Shown here: positions 26,967-36,571 of the stretch, one piece after another
Layout of the letters: every line of letters starts with the position of its first letter
How positions within the stretch are numbered: the stretch's first letter is position 1
Assembly: GCF_000385375.1 (NCBI RefSeq)
Contig: NZ_ARVV01000001.1
Coordinates: forward strand, 1,860,001 to 1,924,000
Source: Methyloversatilis discipulorum
Lineage (GTDB): Bacteria > Pseudomonadota > Gammaproteobacteria > Burkholderiales > Rhodocyclaceae
Length of the DNA: 64,000 bases
Reading direction: 5' to 3'
Notes under the pieces: generated by a model
The model's input: only the letters and a program-made list of their open reading frames with translations
Databases searched by the model: none
Told to the model about the DNA's origin: nothing
Position numbers and translations under genes: made by a program

Positions 26967-27857
26967 ATGGAAACCGGACGCAATCCCTTCCACGATGGCG
27001 AGCGCGCGATGCAGGCGCGTGCAGGCATGCAGCAGCGTATGGCCGAAATCGGCGTGCGCGTCATCCGCGACCACATGCCGGAGCAGCACCGCGACTTCTT
27101 CGCGCTGCTGCCCTTCCTGATCGCTGGCAGCGTCGACGCCGATGGCCAGCCCTGGGCGTCGGTGCTGCACGGGCCGCCGGGTTTCGTGCGGTCGCCCGAT
27201 CCGCGCACCTTGCACGTCGATGCCCGGCCGCCGGCCGGCAGTCCGCTGGCCGCGCATCTGCGCGACGGTGCAGCGCTCGGGCTGCTCGGCATCCAGCCGC
27301 ACACGCGCCGGCGCAACCGGATGAACGGGCGCGTCGCTCGTATGAGCGAGACCGGCTTCGACGTCGAGGTGGAGCAGAGCTTCGGCAACTGTCCGCAGTA
27401 CATCCGCACGCGTGAAGCGTTCTACTTCGAAGAGGGCGCGCCCGGTGCGCCGCAGCCGCTCGCGGCTCTCGACGACGCGGCGCGCGCACTGATCGCGTCC
27501 GCCGACACGCTGTTCATCGCCAGCGCGCATGCCGATGGCGTCGATGTGTCGCACCGCGGCGGTGAGCCGGGTTTCGTATCGGTCGACCGCAGCGACGTGC
27601 TGACGCTGCCCGACTACGCCGGCAACTTCTTCTTCAACACGCTGGGCAACCTGCTGCTCGACCCGCGCGCCGGTCTGCTGTTCATCGACTTCGACAGCGG
27701 CGACCTGCTGCACGTGAGCGCCCGTGCCGAAATCGTGTGGGACGGTGACGAAGTCGCCGCCCACCCGGGCGCGCAGCGGCTGCTCCGTCTGACCGTAACC
27801 GGTGCACTGCGCGTGCCACGTGGGTTGCCGCTGGAATGGTCGGCGAGCGCTGACTAG
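26967..27857 (+). CDS. Pyridoxamine 5'-phosphate oxidase-like flavin-binding protein
   Basis: 296 residues, consisting of two split-barrel PNPOx-like halves: residues ~45-140 (FLIAGSVDADGQPWASVLHG) and ~175-280 (LFIASAHADGVDVSHRGGEPGFV, NFFFNTLGNLLLDPRAGLLF). The motifs are those of the larger PNPOx-like proteins that bind FMN or F420-like cofactors and act on small electrophiles. A catalytic role is not settled for this group. It directly follows the GST gene, under likely LysR control, pointing to a detoxification pair. The stop lies 0-40 bp before a palindromic repeat array. Confidence 0.8.
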   Translation: METGRNPFHDGERAMQARAGMQQRMAEIGVRVIRDHMPEQHRDFFALLPFLIAGSVDADGQPWASVLHGPPGFVRSPDPRTLHVDARPPAGSPLAAHLRDGAALGLLGIQPHTRRRNRMNGRVARMSETGFDVEVEQSFGNCPQYIRTREAFYFEEGAPGAPQPLAALDDAARALIASADTLFIASAHADGVDVSHRGGEPGFVSVDRSDVLTLPDYAGNFFFNTLGNLLLDPRAGLLFIDFDSGDLLHVSARAEIVWDGDEVAAHPGAQRLLRLTVTGALRVPRGLPLEWSASAD

Positions 27858-27865
27858 GTGCGCTC

Positions 27866-28165
27866 GACCCGTGGTCGGTGCCGAGGTTCTGTGGGAGGGG
27901 TCTTCTGACCCCGACAGCGGCCGGTATCGAAGCCGGCGGACTGCGGAGGCAGCGTCGCGGCCAAGGCCGCTCCCACAAGGGATCGCGCCCGATCCGGGTC
28001 GGAGTCCGGGTTCTGTGCAGAGGTCTCCTGACCCCGACAGCGGCCGGTATCGAAGCCGGCGGACTGCAGAGGTCGCGTCGCGGCCAAGGCCGCTCCCAAC
28101 GGGATCCGCCCGACCAGGGCTCGGAGCCGGGGTTCTGTGGGAGGGGTCTTCTGACCCCGACGGCG
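27866..28165 (-). repeat. Palindromic intergenic repeats (three units)
   Basis: Between two convergent genes. It is the same family as at 21088 but in the opposite orientation (GTGGGAGGGGTCTTCTGACCCCGACAGCGGCC, split here by linkers). GGTCTTCTGACCCC-type palindromes lie near 27899, 28022 and 28146, and GCGGCCAAGGCCGC hairpins near 27957 and 28079. Unit spacing is about 123 bp. Confidence 0.85.
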
Positions 28166-28188
28166 GCGGACGCACGGCGCCGGTCGTG

Positions 28189-30264
28189 TCAGGTGGCGAC
28201 TCCCAGCGTCCGGGCGGCGGTCACGACTGCCTGTGCATCGGTGCGCGCAGCGTCGAGGCGGCGCGACAGGGGATCGGGTGACGGTGTTGACGGCACACTC
28301 GTCACGTCACTGCCGAGCAGGGCGCCCAGTTCGCGGCGCGCGGCGGTGAGCCGCTCTTCGACGTTCGATGCATCCGGCCGCGCGCTCAGCCGGCGCGCCG
28401 CGGCGATGTGGGCGAGCAGCAGATAGCCGCGCGTGGTGAGTACGTTCAAGGTCGCCAGCGGCTGCTGCTGCGAAGCCGGTTCGTCGCGCATGCGGACGAC
28501 CGCGTCGGACAGCGTGCCGAGCGCTTCCTGCACGTGGCGGCGAGCGAGCCGGTAGTGCATGTCGCGCGTGTCGGGCGTCAGCGCCAGTTCGACGTATTCG
28601 CGCAGCGCGCCGAGCAGGCGGGCGGCCAGTGCGGTGACGCTGTCGCGCTCCCAGCTCGGCAGCACGCGGCTGAACAGCCAGGCGACGGCGACGCCGACGA
28701 CGGTGTCGAAGAAGCGTTCGGAAATGTGGAAGCTGCCGGGCGCGATCAGGTGCAGCTGCAGCAGCGCCATCACGCAGGCGGCGGTGACGGTGACGCGGTA
28801 GCGCACGGTGATGAAGGCGTGCGCGATGCCGATGCAGACGAACACGATGCCCAGCAGCACCGCCGGTGCCGACACCAGATGCAGGATCACGGCGACGAAC
28901 AGACAGCCGAGTGCATTGCCTATCATGCGGTCGGTCTGGCGCTGGCGGGTCTGGCTGAAGCTGGCGCGCATGACCAGCGATACCGTCAGCAGTATCCAGT
29001 AGCCATGGCCGGCCCAGGGCAGCCACCGCGACAGCGCGAAGGCGGCGGCCATCGCCAGCGTGAGCCGCAGCGCGTAGCGCAGTACCGGCGAATCAAGCCT
29101 GAACTCGTCGCGCAGCGCACGCGGCGTGAAGCTTGAGCGCGACAGGAAGCGGCTCATGTCCTCGTCGTCGACCTGCGCCGGCTCGCGCAGCGCGCGATCG
29201 ACGCGACGCAGGCCGTCGATGGCGCCGAGCAGCTTGCGTCGCCCGGCTTCGAGTACCGCGATGGCGGCGCTGTGGTCCAGCGCCGGATCGGCCGACAGCG
29301 CGGCGACCTCCCGCTCCAGCGCAGGGCGCGTGTTGCGATAGGGCGTGTCGTCGAGCACCGGACGGCTGCCCGACAGGCCACCGTGAGCGAGACGCAGCAC
29401 GTCGTCGGCCGCGGCGTGCGTCATCGCCGCCAGCAGGCGCATGACGCGGTGATCGCCGAAGGCCTCGCGCAGCGGTGCGTAGTCGCCCTGGCTGGCCAGC
29501 ACCGCTTCGTGGGCGTCGATCAGCGCCAGCAGGCCGTTGGTCAGCGCCTGCTGTTCTGGCGAGCAGCGGTCGACGAACACGAAATCGCGCGCCGTCTGCA
29601 GCCGCTCGGCGAACGCGGCCTGCCGGCGCACCAGTTCGGCATACACCGCATCGAGGTCGTTGGCCGGGTTGAACAGTGCCGCCTTGCCGCGGACGTAGTC
29701 GGCGAAGGCGTACAGCGCGTCGACGACGGCGCGGCGGCGCATCGCGGTGTCGGTCAGGCGTGCCATCAGCAGTGCATACAGTAGATAGCAAAGGCCGCCG
29801 GCGAACTGCAGCGCCAGATGCGCCGCCTGTTCGCGTGGCGGCAGATCCGGCTGGGCCATCGTGAACGCCATCGTCATCATCATGCCGTAGCCCAGCGGCA
29901 GGCCGGGCTTGCCCCAGGCAGTGGCCATGCCCGAGGCGAAGGCGATCAGCAGGATCGCCGCGGTGAACAAGGGCAGCGTTTCGTGGGTGGCCAGCACCAG
30001 CAGCGCGACCACCGGCATCTGGACCAGGTTGGCGAGCAGCAGCGGCAGCTTGTTGCGGCGTGGAGCCGGAATGTCGGTCAGGCTCACCACCAGCGCGCCG
30101 GCCGCCATGGCGATGGCCGCCCGCGTGTCGGCCACCGCCCAGGCGAGCAGCGCGACCAGCGCGACGCCGAGCGAGCAGCCGAAGCCGCTCAGTGCGTGAT
30201 GGTTGCGCAGCTGGCGCGCCAGCAGCGGGTTGCGGGTGATGCGGTGGGCGAAGCGACGCAGCAT
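28189..30264 (-). CDS. FUSC-family inner-membrane protein (YccS-like)
   Basis: 691 residues. Two blocks of about six hydrophobic helices (residues ~28-170 and ~390-530) are separated and followed by long helical cytosolic segments. This is the duplicated FUSC/YccS layout related to aromatic-acid efflux pumps. Recognisable stretches are LPLGYGMMMTMAFTMAQPDL and WAGHGYWILLTVSLVMRASFSQTRQRQTDRMIGNALG, the conserved FUSC_2 block. A transport role is inferred only. Its start is 26 bp downstream of the response-regulator gene, so it is the third gene of that operon and a possible target of the system. Confidence 0.85.
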   Translation of the reverse strand: MLRRFAHRITRNPLLARQLRNHHALSGFGCSLGVALVALLAWAVADTRAAIAMAAGALVVSLTDIPAPRRNKLPLLLANLVQMPVVALLVLATHETLPLFTAAILLIAFASGMATAWGKPGLPLGYGMMMTMAFTMAQPDLPPREQAAHLALQFAGGLCYLLYALLMARLTDTAMRRRAVVDALYAFADYVRGKAALFNPANDLDAVYAELVRRQAAFAERLQTARDFVFVDRCSPEQQALTNGLLALIDAHEAVLASQGDYAPLREAFGDHRVMRLLAAMTHAAADDVLRLAHGGLSGSRPVLDDTPYRNTRPALEREVAALSADPALDHSAAIAVLEAGRRKLLGAIDGLRRVDRALREPAQVDDEDMSRFLSRSSFTPRALRDEFRLDSPVLRYALRLTLAMAAAFALSRWLPWAGHGYWILLTVSLVMRASFSQTRQRQTDRMIGNALGCLFVAVILHLVSAPAVLLGIVFVCIGIAHAFITVRYRVTVTAACVMALLQLHLIAPGSFHISERFFDTVVGVAVAWLFSRVLPSWERDSVTALAARLLGALREYVELALTPDTRDMHYRLARRHVQEALGTLSDAVVRMRDEPASQQQPLATLNVLTTRGYLLLAHIAAARRLSARPDASNVEERLTAARRELGALLGSDVTSVPSTPSPDPLSRRLDAARTDAQAVVTAARTLGVAT

Positions 30265-30290
30265 GAGTCGGAGGGCAGGGTGGTCGGCGT

Positions 30291-30917
30291 TCAGCCGCGC
30301 TCGCGGCGGCGCTCCATCGCGAACTTCATCAGCGCGGCGCTGCTGTCCAGTTCGAATTTGCGCTTGATGTTGATGCGGTGGCTTTCGACCGTGCGGACGG
30401 ACAGGTCGAGCCGGGTGGCGATTTCCTTGTTGCCGAGGCCGTCGGCGATCAGGTCCAGCACGTCGCGCTCGCGCGGCGTCAGTTCGGGTTCGGGCAGGCT
30501 GGCGCTGACCAGCGCGTCGGCGACGCGGGCGCTGAACCAGCGCTGGCCGGCACAGACCGCGTCGATCGCCGCAACGATCTCGGCCGACGGGCTGTCCTTC
30601 AGCACATAGCCGCGCGCGCCGGCGCGGAAGGCCTCGATCACGTACTGCGGCTCGTCGTGCATGGTGAGCATGATCACCTTCAGGTCGGGCACGCTCCGGT
30701 GCAGCCGGCGCGTCAGCTCGATGCCGTGGATGTCGCGCATCGAAATGTCCATCAGCACGCAGTCCGGCGCATGCAGGCGCACCGCGTCGAGCGCTTCGGC
30801 CGCGTTGCCGGCTTCGGCGACGACGGCGAAGCGGTCCACGGTTTCCAGCCGCGCGCGCAGGCCGTCGCGCACCAGCGGGTGATCGTCTACAAGCAGCAGG
30901 CGGAGCGGTGCGGTCAT
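30291..30917 (-). CDS. NarL/FixJ-type response regulator
   Basis: 208 residues. The receiver domain has the acidic pair LLVDDHPLVRDGL, the phospho-acceptor Asp57 in VLMDISM, the switch Thr in LTMHDEP and the Lys in VLKDSPSA. The C-terminal LuxR-type helix-turn-helix is ELTPRERDVLDLIADGLGNK plus EIATRLDLSVRTVESH. It is encoded 13 bp after the histidine kinase, its evident partner. By position it may control the divergent carbon-starvation/pyruvate transporter operon (cstA/btsT-yjiX-yjiA) and the FUSC gene. Cytosolic. Confidence 0.92.
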   Translation of the reverse strand: MTAPLRLLLVDDHPLVRDGLRARLETVDRFAVVAEAGNAAEALDAVRLHAPDCVLMDISMRDIHGIELTRRLHRSVPDLKVIMLTMHDEPQYVIEAFRAGARGYVLKDSPSAEIVAAIDAVCAGQRWFSARVADALVSASLPEPELTPRERDVLDLIADGLGNKEIATRLDLSVRTVESHRINIKRKFELDSSAALMKFAMERRRERG

Positions 30918-30930
30918 CGTGCGGATCGGG

Positions 30931-32280
30931 TCAGACTACGGGCAGGCGGGCCGACAGCAGGGTACCGGAGCCGCCGGAAGAAAGGTCGAAGCGGCCACCG
31001 AGCGCCTCCACACGTTCGCGCATGCTGCTCAGCCCGAGCCCGCGTTGCGGCGATGCCGACACCGCCTCGACGTCGAAGCCGCGGCCGTCGTCGCGGATGC
31101 TCAGCACGATGGCGCCCGGCTCGCGGCCAAGCCGCAGTTCGACCCGGCTGGCGCGCGCGTGACGCTCGATATTGTTCAGCGCCTCCTGCAGCAGCCGGAA
31201 CAGCGCGGTGCCGGCGTCACCGGGGGCGACGATGTCGGCGTCGGCCTGCATGTCGACCACGACGCCGCTGCGCTGCGCGAACTCGTCCACCACCTGCTTC
31301 ATCGCCGGCACCAGTCCGAGCGTGTCCAGCATGGTCGGGCGCAGCCCGTGCGAGATGCGCCGGACGTCGCCCAGCACTTCCTCGACGCCGGCCACGCCGC
31401 GGGCGAGGGTGCGGCGGGCCGAGTCGAGCGCGTCGGCGGCCGGCTGTTCGAGCCGCGCCTGTGCCGATTCGAGCAGGAACTTGACCGACACCAGGCTCTG
31501 GCTGACACCGTCGTGCAGTTCGCCGGCCACGCGCGCCCGCTCGTTCTCCTGCGAACGCACGACCTGGCGGGCGAGTTCGCGCATTTTCAGTTCGGCGTCA
31601 CGGCGGTCGGACACGTTCAGCGCCAGCCCGGCCAGTGCGACCAGCAGCGTCGCCACCACCGCAATGCCGGCGATCACGCCCATCGTATTGCGTATGGCGA
31701 CGCGCGCCTGGCGGTCGATCCGCTCGCGCGCGGCGACGATGTCGTCCGTGTAAAGACCGGTGCCGACCATCCAGCCCCACTGCGGCACGGTGGCGACATA
31801 GCCCAGCTTGTTCTCGATGCGACCGGTGGATGGTCGCTGCCAGATGAAATCGACGAAGCCGCCGCCGTCGCGCGCGCGGGAGAGCAGGTTCTGTATGGTC
31901 GGCCGGCCCTGCGGATCGCGCAGTTCCCACAGGTTCTGCCCGACCAGATCGGGCTGGCGCGGATGCATCAGCACCCGGCCCGACAGGTCATAGACGAAGA
32001 AGTAGCCGTCGTTGCCGAACTCCAGCTGACGCAGCACGCGCAGCGCCTCGTCGCGTGCCGCCGGTTCGTCGCGCGCCGTCAGGTGGGCAATGCTGGCCAG
32101 CGCCAGCGTCACGTAGTTCTGCAGTTCGTGCCGACGCGAATCCATCAGTGCCGGTTCGACGATGGCGTGCTCGGCATCGGTCAGCGCCTGCGACTGCAGC
32201 TTCACCACCGCCGCCACCGCCGCGATGGCGAGCAGCAGCGGCACGATGGCCAGCAGCACGAATTTGAGCCGTAGTTGCAT
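30931..32280 (-). CDS. NarX-like sensor histidine kinase with periplasmic Cache domain
   Basis: 449 residues from ATG 32280. An N-terminal helix (LKFVLLAIVPLLLAIAAVAAV), a periplasmic single-Cache domain (residues ~35-195, with GYFFVYDLSGRVLMHP and WGWMVGTGLYTDDI), and a second helix (MGVIAGIAVVATLLVALAGL) come first. Then HisKA_3 with the phospho-histidine in ERARVAGELHDGVSQSL and an HATPase domain (LLQEALNNIERHARAS, DDGRGFD, GLGLSSMRERVEALGG) follow. Cache domains of this kind bind small carboxylates, which fits control of the divergent pyruvate/peptide-type transporter operon. This assignment is inference. Confidence 0.9.
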   Translation of the reverse strand: MQLRLKFVLLAIVPLLLAIAAVAAVVKLQSQALTDAEHAIVEPALMDSRRHELQNYVTLALASIAHLTARDEPAARDEALRVLRQLEFGNDGYFFVYDLSGRVLMHPRQPDLVGQNLWELRDPQGRPTIQNLLSRARDGGGFVDFIWQRPSTGRIENKLGYVATVPQWGWMVGTGLYTDDIVAARERIDRQARVAIRNTMGVIAGIAVVATLLVALAGLALNVSDRRDAELKMRELARQVVRSQENERARVAGELHDGVSQSLVSVKFLLESAQARLEQPAADALDSARRTLARGVAGVEEVLGDVRRISHGLRPTMLDTLGLVPAMKQVVDEFAQRSGVVVDMQADADIVAPGDAGTALFRLLQEALNNIERHARASRVELRLGREPGAIVLSIRDDGRGFDVEAVSASPQRGLGLSSMRERVEALGGRFDLSSGGSGTLLSARLPVV

Positions 32281-32384
32281 GGGGCAGGGCGGATGGCGGA
32301 AGCGGAATGATAAGGCCTGCGCCGCGCCTGAAATGAGCGGTCCGCTGATTGCGGTGGTGCCGGAGAGGGGGGCGACGGTATCTC

Positions 32385-32690
32385 CGATCACCGCCGCTGT
32401 CGGGGTCAGAAGACCCCTCCCAAGAATCCCGGCTCCGGTCACAGGTCGGGTGCGATCGCTGTGGCAGCGGCCTTGGCCGCGACGCGGCTGCTGCGTTCCG
32501 CGGGCTTCGATCCAAGCCACTGTCGGGGTCAGAAGACCCCTCCCACAGAACCCGGGCTCCGGCCGCGGGTCGGGCGCGATCCCTGTGGGAGCGGCCTTGG
32601 CCGCGACGCGGCTGCTGCAGTCCGAATGCCTCGATACGGGCCGCTGTCGGGGTCAAGACCCTCCCACAGCCCCCCGGCTCCCACAACAGA
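32385..32690 (+). repeat. Palindromic intergenic repeats in a divergent promoter region
   Basis: Two and a half units of the same family. GGGGTCAGAAGACCCC occurs at about 32403 and 32525, a decayed GGGGTCAAGACCC near 32649, and GCGGCCTTGGCCGC at about 32467 and 32591. Unlike the other arrays, it sits between divergent genes (kinase and cstA), so it lies upstream of both promoters. Confidence 0.85.
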
Positions 32691-32859
32691 ACCACCCGCA
32701 CAACAGACCCGCCCCCGGGTTTTCCCCTACGTGTTTGCACGGATCTCGCCTGCGTAGTGCCCCCGATGCGGCAGGTCTTGTATGAAAACCATACTCCGGG
32801 CAGGCCGCAAAGAGGCGGTCGGCAGGCCGGGTTCACCGGTCGCACCCGAGAGGAGACAC

Positions 32860-34926
32860 ATGAACAACCTTCTTCCCAAACTGGGCTGGGCGGCGCTCTC
32901 GCTGCTTGGCGCCGCGTCACTCGGCGTGGTCGCACTGTCGCGCGGTGAAACGATCAGCGCGTTGTGGATCGTGCTGGCGGCGATTTCGGTCTATTTCATC
33001 GCCTACCGCTTCTACGCCCGCTTCATCGCCTACCGCGTGCTCGAAGTCGACGGCAAGCGCATCACCCCGGCCTGGGCCAAGAACGATGGCCTCGACTACG
33101 TGCCGACCAACCGCAACATCCTGTTCGGCCACCACTTCGCCGCGATCGCTGGCGCCGGACCGCTGGTCGGGCCGGTGCTCGCGGCGCAGATGGGCTATCT
33201 GCCGGGCATGCTGTGGATTCTCGCCGGCGTCGTGTTCGCCGGCGCGGTGCAGGACTTCATCGTGCTGTTCATCTCGACCCGCCGCGACGGCCGCTCGCTG
33301 GGCGACCTGATCAAGTCGGAACTGGGCGAGGTGCCGGGCGTGATCGCGCTGTTCGGCGCCTTCATGATCATGGTCATCATTCTCGCGGTGCTGGCACTCA
33401 TCGTCGTCAAGGCGCTGGCGCACTCGCCGTGGGGCACCTTCACGGTGGCTGCGACCATCCCGATCGCCATCCTGATGGGCGTGTACATGCGCTACATCCG
33501 TCCGGGCAGGATCGGCGAGATCTCGATTGTCGGCTTCCTGCTGCTGATGGCGGCCATCGTGGTTGGCGGCTGGGTCGCGGCCGATCCGATATGGGGTCCG
33601 ATGTTCACCTTCGACGGCACCGAACTGACCTGGATGCTGATCGGTTACGGCTTCGTCGCCTCGGTGCTGCCGGTGTGGCTGCTGCTGGCGCCGCGCGACT
33701 ACCTGTCCACCTTCCTGAAGATCGGCACCATCGTCGGTCTGGCACTGGGCATCTTCATCGTTGCACCGCAACTGCAGATGCCGGCGATCACCAAGTTCAT
33801 CGACGGCAGCGGTCCAGTGTGGTCGGGCAACCTGTTCCCCTTCCTCTTCATCACCATCGCCTGCGGCGCGGTGTCGGGCTTCCACGCGCTGATTTCGTCG
33901 GGCACCACGCCCAAGCTGCTGGACCGCGAAACCGACGCACCGCTGATCGGTTACGGCGGCATGCTGATGGAGTCCTTCGTCGCCATCATGGCGCTGGTCG
34001 CTGCCTCGGTCATCGATCCGGGCGTCTATTTCGCGATGAACAGCCCGGCAGCGCTGATCGGCAAGACCGCGCAGGAAGCGGCCACCGTGATTTCGCAATG
34101 GGGCTTCGTGGTGACGCCGGAAGTGCTGACGCAGACCGCGGCCGACGTCGGCGAATCGACCATCATTTCGCGCGCCGGTGGTGCACCGACGCTGGCCGTC
34201 GGCATGGCCCACATCCTGCACCAGGTGATAGGCGGGCAGGGCATGATGGCCTTCTGGTACCACTTCGCCATCCTGTTCGAAGCGCTGTTCATCCTGACCG
34301 CGGTCGACGCGGGTACGCGCGCCGGCCGCTTCATGCTGCAGGACCTGATGGGCACCTTCGTACCGGCCTTCAAGCGCACCGAGGCGCTGATTCCCAACCT
34401 GGTCGCCACCGGCCTGTGCGTCGCCGCCTGGGGCTACTTCCTGTACCAGGGCGTGGTCGATCCGCTGGGCGGCATCAACACGCTGTGGCCGCTGTTCGGC
34501 GTCGCCAACCAGATGCTGGCGGCCGTGGCGCTGGTGCTGGCTACCGTCGTGCTGGTGAAGATGAAGAAGCAGCGCTACATGTGGGTGACCGTGCTGCCGA
34601 CCGTGTGGCTGCTCGCCTGCACGCTGACCGCCGGCTGGCAGAAGGTGTTCAGCGACAACCCGAAGATCGGCTTCCTCGCTCACGCCGCCAAGTTCAGCGC
34701 CGCCGCCGAGAACGGCGAAGTGTTGGCGCCGGCCAAGAGCATCGAGCAGATGCAGCAGGTCATCTTCAACGATTACGTCGATGCCGCGCTCGCGTCGATG
34801 TTCGTGCTGGTCGTGCTGTCGATCACCTTCTTCGGCATCCGCAAGGTGTTGCAGGCGCTGCGCCACGAGCACCCGACGGTGCGCGAGACGCATCACGGCG
34901 TGCATGGCGAGACCGTCAAGGCCTGA
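32860..34926 (+). CDS. cstA: Carbon starvation / pyruvate transporter (CstA/BtsT family)
   Basis: 688 residues with about 18 predicted membrane helices. It carries the family signatures VPTNRNILFGHHFAAIAGAGPLVGP (positions within 33100-33175), YGGMLMESFVAIMALVAAS and FLLTAVDAGTRAGRFMLQD-like FILTAVDAGTRAGRF. Members import pyruvate or peptides as nutrients under starvation. The gene order transporter-yjiX-yjiA is that of E. coli btsT-yjiX-yjiA, and the kinase-regulator pair opposite resembles the BtsSR/PyrSR arrangement. The start follows GAGAGGAGACAC. Substrate (pyruvate versus peptides) cannot be decided from sequence. Confidence 0.9.
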   Translation: MNNLLPKLGWAALSLLGAASLGVVALSRGETISALWIVLAAISVYFIAYRFYARFIAYRVLEVDGKRITPAWAKNDGLDYVPTNRNILFGHHFAAIAGAGPLVGPVLAAQMGYLPGMLWILAGVVFAGAVQDFIVLFISTRRDGRSLGDLIKSELGEVPGVIALFGAFMIMVIILAVLALIVVKALAHSPWGTFTVAATIPIAILMGVYMRYIRPGRIGEISIVGFLLLMAAIVVGGWVAADPIWGPMFTFDGTELTWMLIGYGFVASVLPVWLLLAPRDYLSTFLKIGTIVGLALGIFIVAPQLQMPAITKFIDGSGPVWSGNLFPFLFITIACGAVSGFHALISSGTTPKLLDRETDAPLIGYGGMLMESFVAIMALVAASVIDPGVYFAMNSPAALIGKTAQEAATVISQWGFVVTPEVLTQTAADVGESTIISRAGGAPTLAVGMAHILHQVIGGQGMMAFWYHFAILFEALFILTAVDAGTRAGRFMLQDLMGTFVPAFKRTEALIPNLVATGLCVAAWGYFLYQGVVDPLGGINTLWPLFGVANQMLAAVALVLATVVLVKMKKQRYMWVTVLPTVWLLACTLTAGWQKVFSDNPKIGFLAHAAKFSAAAENGEVLAPAKSIEQMQQVIFNDYVDAALASMFVLVVLSITFFGIRKVLQALRHEHPTVRETHHGVHGETVKA

Positions 34927-34961
34927 AATGAGACCCCCACGCTCACTGCATTCGCTCGGGA

Positions 34962-34985
34962 GGACCGGCTTTGCACAGCCGGTCC
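34962..34985. terminator. Hairpin after cstA
   Basis: GGACCGGCT-TTGCAC-AGCCGGTCC, nine perfect base pairs, 36 bp after the cstA stop. There is no T-tract. It may trim or attenuate transcription into yjiX, which starts 220 bp later, and would lower yjiX-yjiA expression relative to the transporter. Confidence 0.5.
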
Positions 34986-35204
34986 GTTCGGTCGGCACGG
35001 CGCGGTGCGCCGCGCAATCCCGGCCTCACCCCCCCAAGAGAGCCGCGGTGAACCTGCGGGTGGCGCGGTGCTTCGTTTCCGTGATGCGTATGAACATGTC
35101 CTCCGGTCGATGGTCTGCCCCACAAGGGCGGGTCGTCGTGTCTGCCGCATACCTGCCCATCCTGCAGGCGTGCGGCGGGCAGGGCATGCTCTGAGGGCAC
35201 CGCC

Positions 35205-35399
35205 ATGTTCAAGGACCTCGCACGCATGGGCGAATACCTCGGGCAAGCTGCCCGCCTCATGGTCGGGCTGCCGGACTACGATACCTATGTCCAGCACATG
35301 CGCATGAAGCACCCGGACCAGGCGCCCATGACGTATGAGGAATTTTTCCGTGAACGCCAGGAGGCGCGCTTCGGCGGCGCCTCCGGCAAATGTTGCTAG
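35205..35399 (+). CDS. yjiX: YbdD/YjiX family small protein
   Basis: 64 residues, typical length for YbdD/YjiX (DUF466). The characteristic pattern GLPDYDTYVQHMRMKHPDQA and PMTYEEFFRERQEARFGG is present, along with a C-terminal Cys pair. Proteins of this family are nearly always encoded directly after CstA/BtsT and are thought to assist or regulate the transporter; the mechanism is unknown. Here 278 bp separate it from the transporter stop, longer than usual, with a hairpin between. The GTPase gene follows. Confidence 0.88.
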   Translation: MFKDLARMGEYLGQAARLMVGLPDYDTYVQHMRMKHPDQAPMTYEEFFRERQEARFGGASGKCC

Positions 35400-35503
35400 G
35401 CCGGCGTCGATGACGACGACGGCTTTCACCGATGTACCACCCTCCTCCTATTGGCCGGGGTCGGCGCAAGCCTTCCCCGGCATCTTTTTTGGAGAGAGTC
35501 TCG

Positions 35504-36535
35504 ATGACCCCTCATGAATCCATCCCGGTCACCCTGCTGACCGGTTTCCTCGGCGCCGGCAAGACGACGCTGCTCAATCGCCTGCTGGCCGCCAATCACG
35601 GCCAGCGCATCGCCGTGGTCGAGAACGAGTTCGGCGCCGCCGGCATCGACGGCGCGCTGCTCGACCGTGCCGCGGTGTCGGTGGTCGAGCTTTCGAACGG
35701 CTGCATCTGCTGCACCGTGCAGGGCGAGCTGGGGGACGCACTGGCCGGCCTGCTGGCCCGGCGTGACACGGGCGAGCTGGCGTTCGACCGGCTCATCGTC
35801 GAAACCACCGGTCTGGCCGACCCGGCGCCCGTGGTGCAGACCTTTTTCAATGACGCGCGGCTGCGCGAGCGCTACCGGCTGGACGGCGTCGTCACCGTCG
35901 TCGACGCGGTGCATTTCGACGGCCAGTTCCGGCGCGAGCGCGTCGCCGCCTCGCAGGTCGCCTTCGCCGACCGGCTGCTCATCTCGCACGCCGATCTGGT
36001 GACGCCGGAAGCGCTGTACGAGCTCTGTACGCGGCTGCAGCGCGTCAATGCGCGCGCGCCGCTCATCGTCGCCGGCAGCGCGGACGAGAGCTGGCGCGAT
36101 CTCTTTTCGATCAAGGGTTTCTCGCTGGACGAACGCGGGCTGCCGGTGCGCGGCTGGCACCCGGTGTCGCCGCGCGCGATTTCCGGCATCGCCGGCATGG
36201 CGCGCAAGTCCTGGGACGACGCGGTCGGCTCGCTGCTGCTCGAATGCGAAGCGCCGCTCGACCTGGAGCGCGTGTCCGCCTTCGTCGATGCGCTGATCAA
36301 CGAGCACTCGGTCGATCTGCTGCGCTACAAGGGCATCCTGTCGATCGCGGGCGAAAACCGCCGTCTCATCTTCCAGGGCGTGCACCGCATTGCCGGCTTC
36401 GACTACGGCCGGCCGTGGGAAGCGGGTGACGCGCGCATGAGTCGCGTCGTGCTGATCGGCCGCCATCTGCCTGCAGAGGCATTGCGCGCCCGCTTTCTCG
36501 CCACCGTCGCCGCACCGGCGGCCGAAGCGGCCTGA
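35504..36535 (+). CDS. yjiA: CobW/YjiA-family GTPase (metallochaperone-like)
   Basis: 343 residues. The N-terminal P-loop is [16 protein letters not shown], switch/Walker B regions include [12 protein letters not shown], and the guanine-specificity loop appears as SHADL. The metal site [12 protein letters not shown] holds the CxCC motif that binds Zn or other divalent metals. The C-terminal CobW_C domain covers residues ~230-330. These GTPases deliver metals to target proteins in the cytosol. The start follows GGAGAGAG. It is the third gene of the cstA-yjiX-yjiA group, as in E. coli. Confidence 0.9.
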   Translation: MTPHESIPVTLLTGFLGAGKTTLLNRLLAANHGQRIAVVENEFGAAGIDGALLDRAAVSVVELSNGCICCTVQGELGDALAGLLARRDTGELAFDRLIVETTGLADPAPVVQTFFNDARLRERYRLDGVVTVVDAVHFDGQFRRERVAASQVAFADRLLISHADLVTPEALYELCTRLQRVNARAPLIVAGSADESWRDLFSIKGFSLDERGLPVRGWHPVSPRAISGIAGMARKSWDDAVGSLLLECEAPLDLERVSAFVDALINEHSVDLLRYKGILSIAGENRRLIFQGVHRIAGFDYGRPWEAGDARMSRVVLIGRHLPAEALRARFLATVAAPAAEAA

Positions 36536-36540
36536 CGTGC

Positions 36541-36565
36541 CTGGCGCCCGCCAAGCGGGCGCCAG
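36541..36565. terminator. Hairpin between convergent yjiA and rnk
   Basis: CTGGCGCCCGC-CAA-GCGGGCGCCAG: eleven perfect pairs and a 3-base loop just after the yjiA stop and before the rnk stop. T-tracts are poor, but the stem is very stable. Confidence 0.65.
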
Positions 36566-36571
36566 TGCGGC

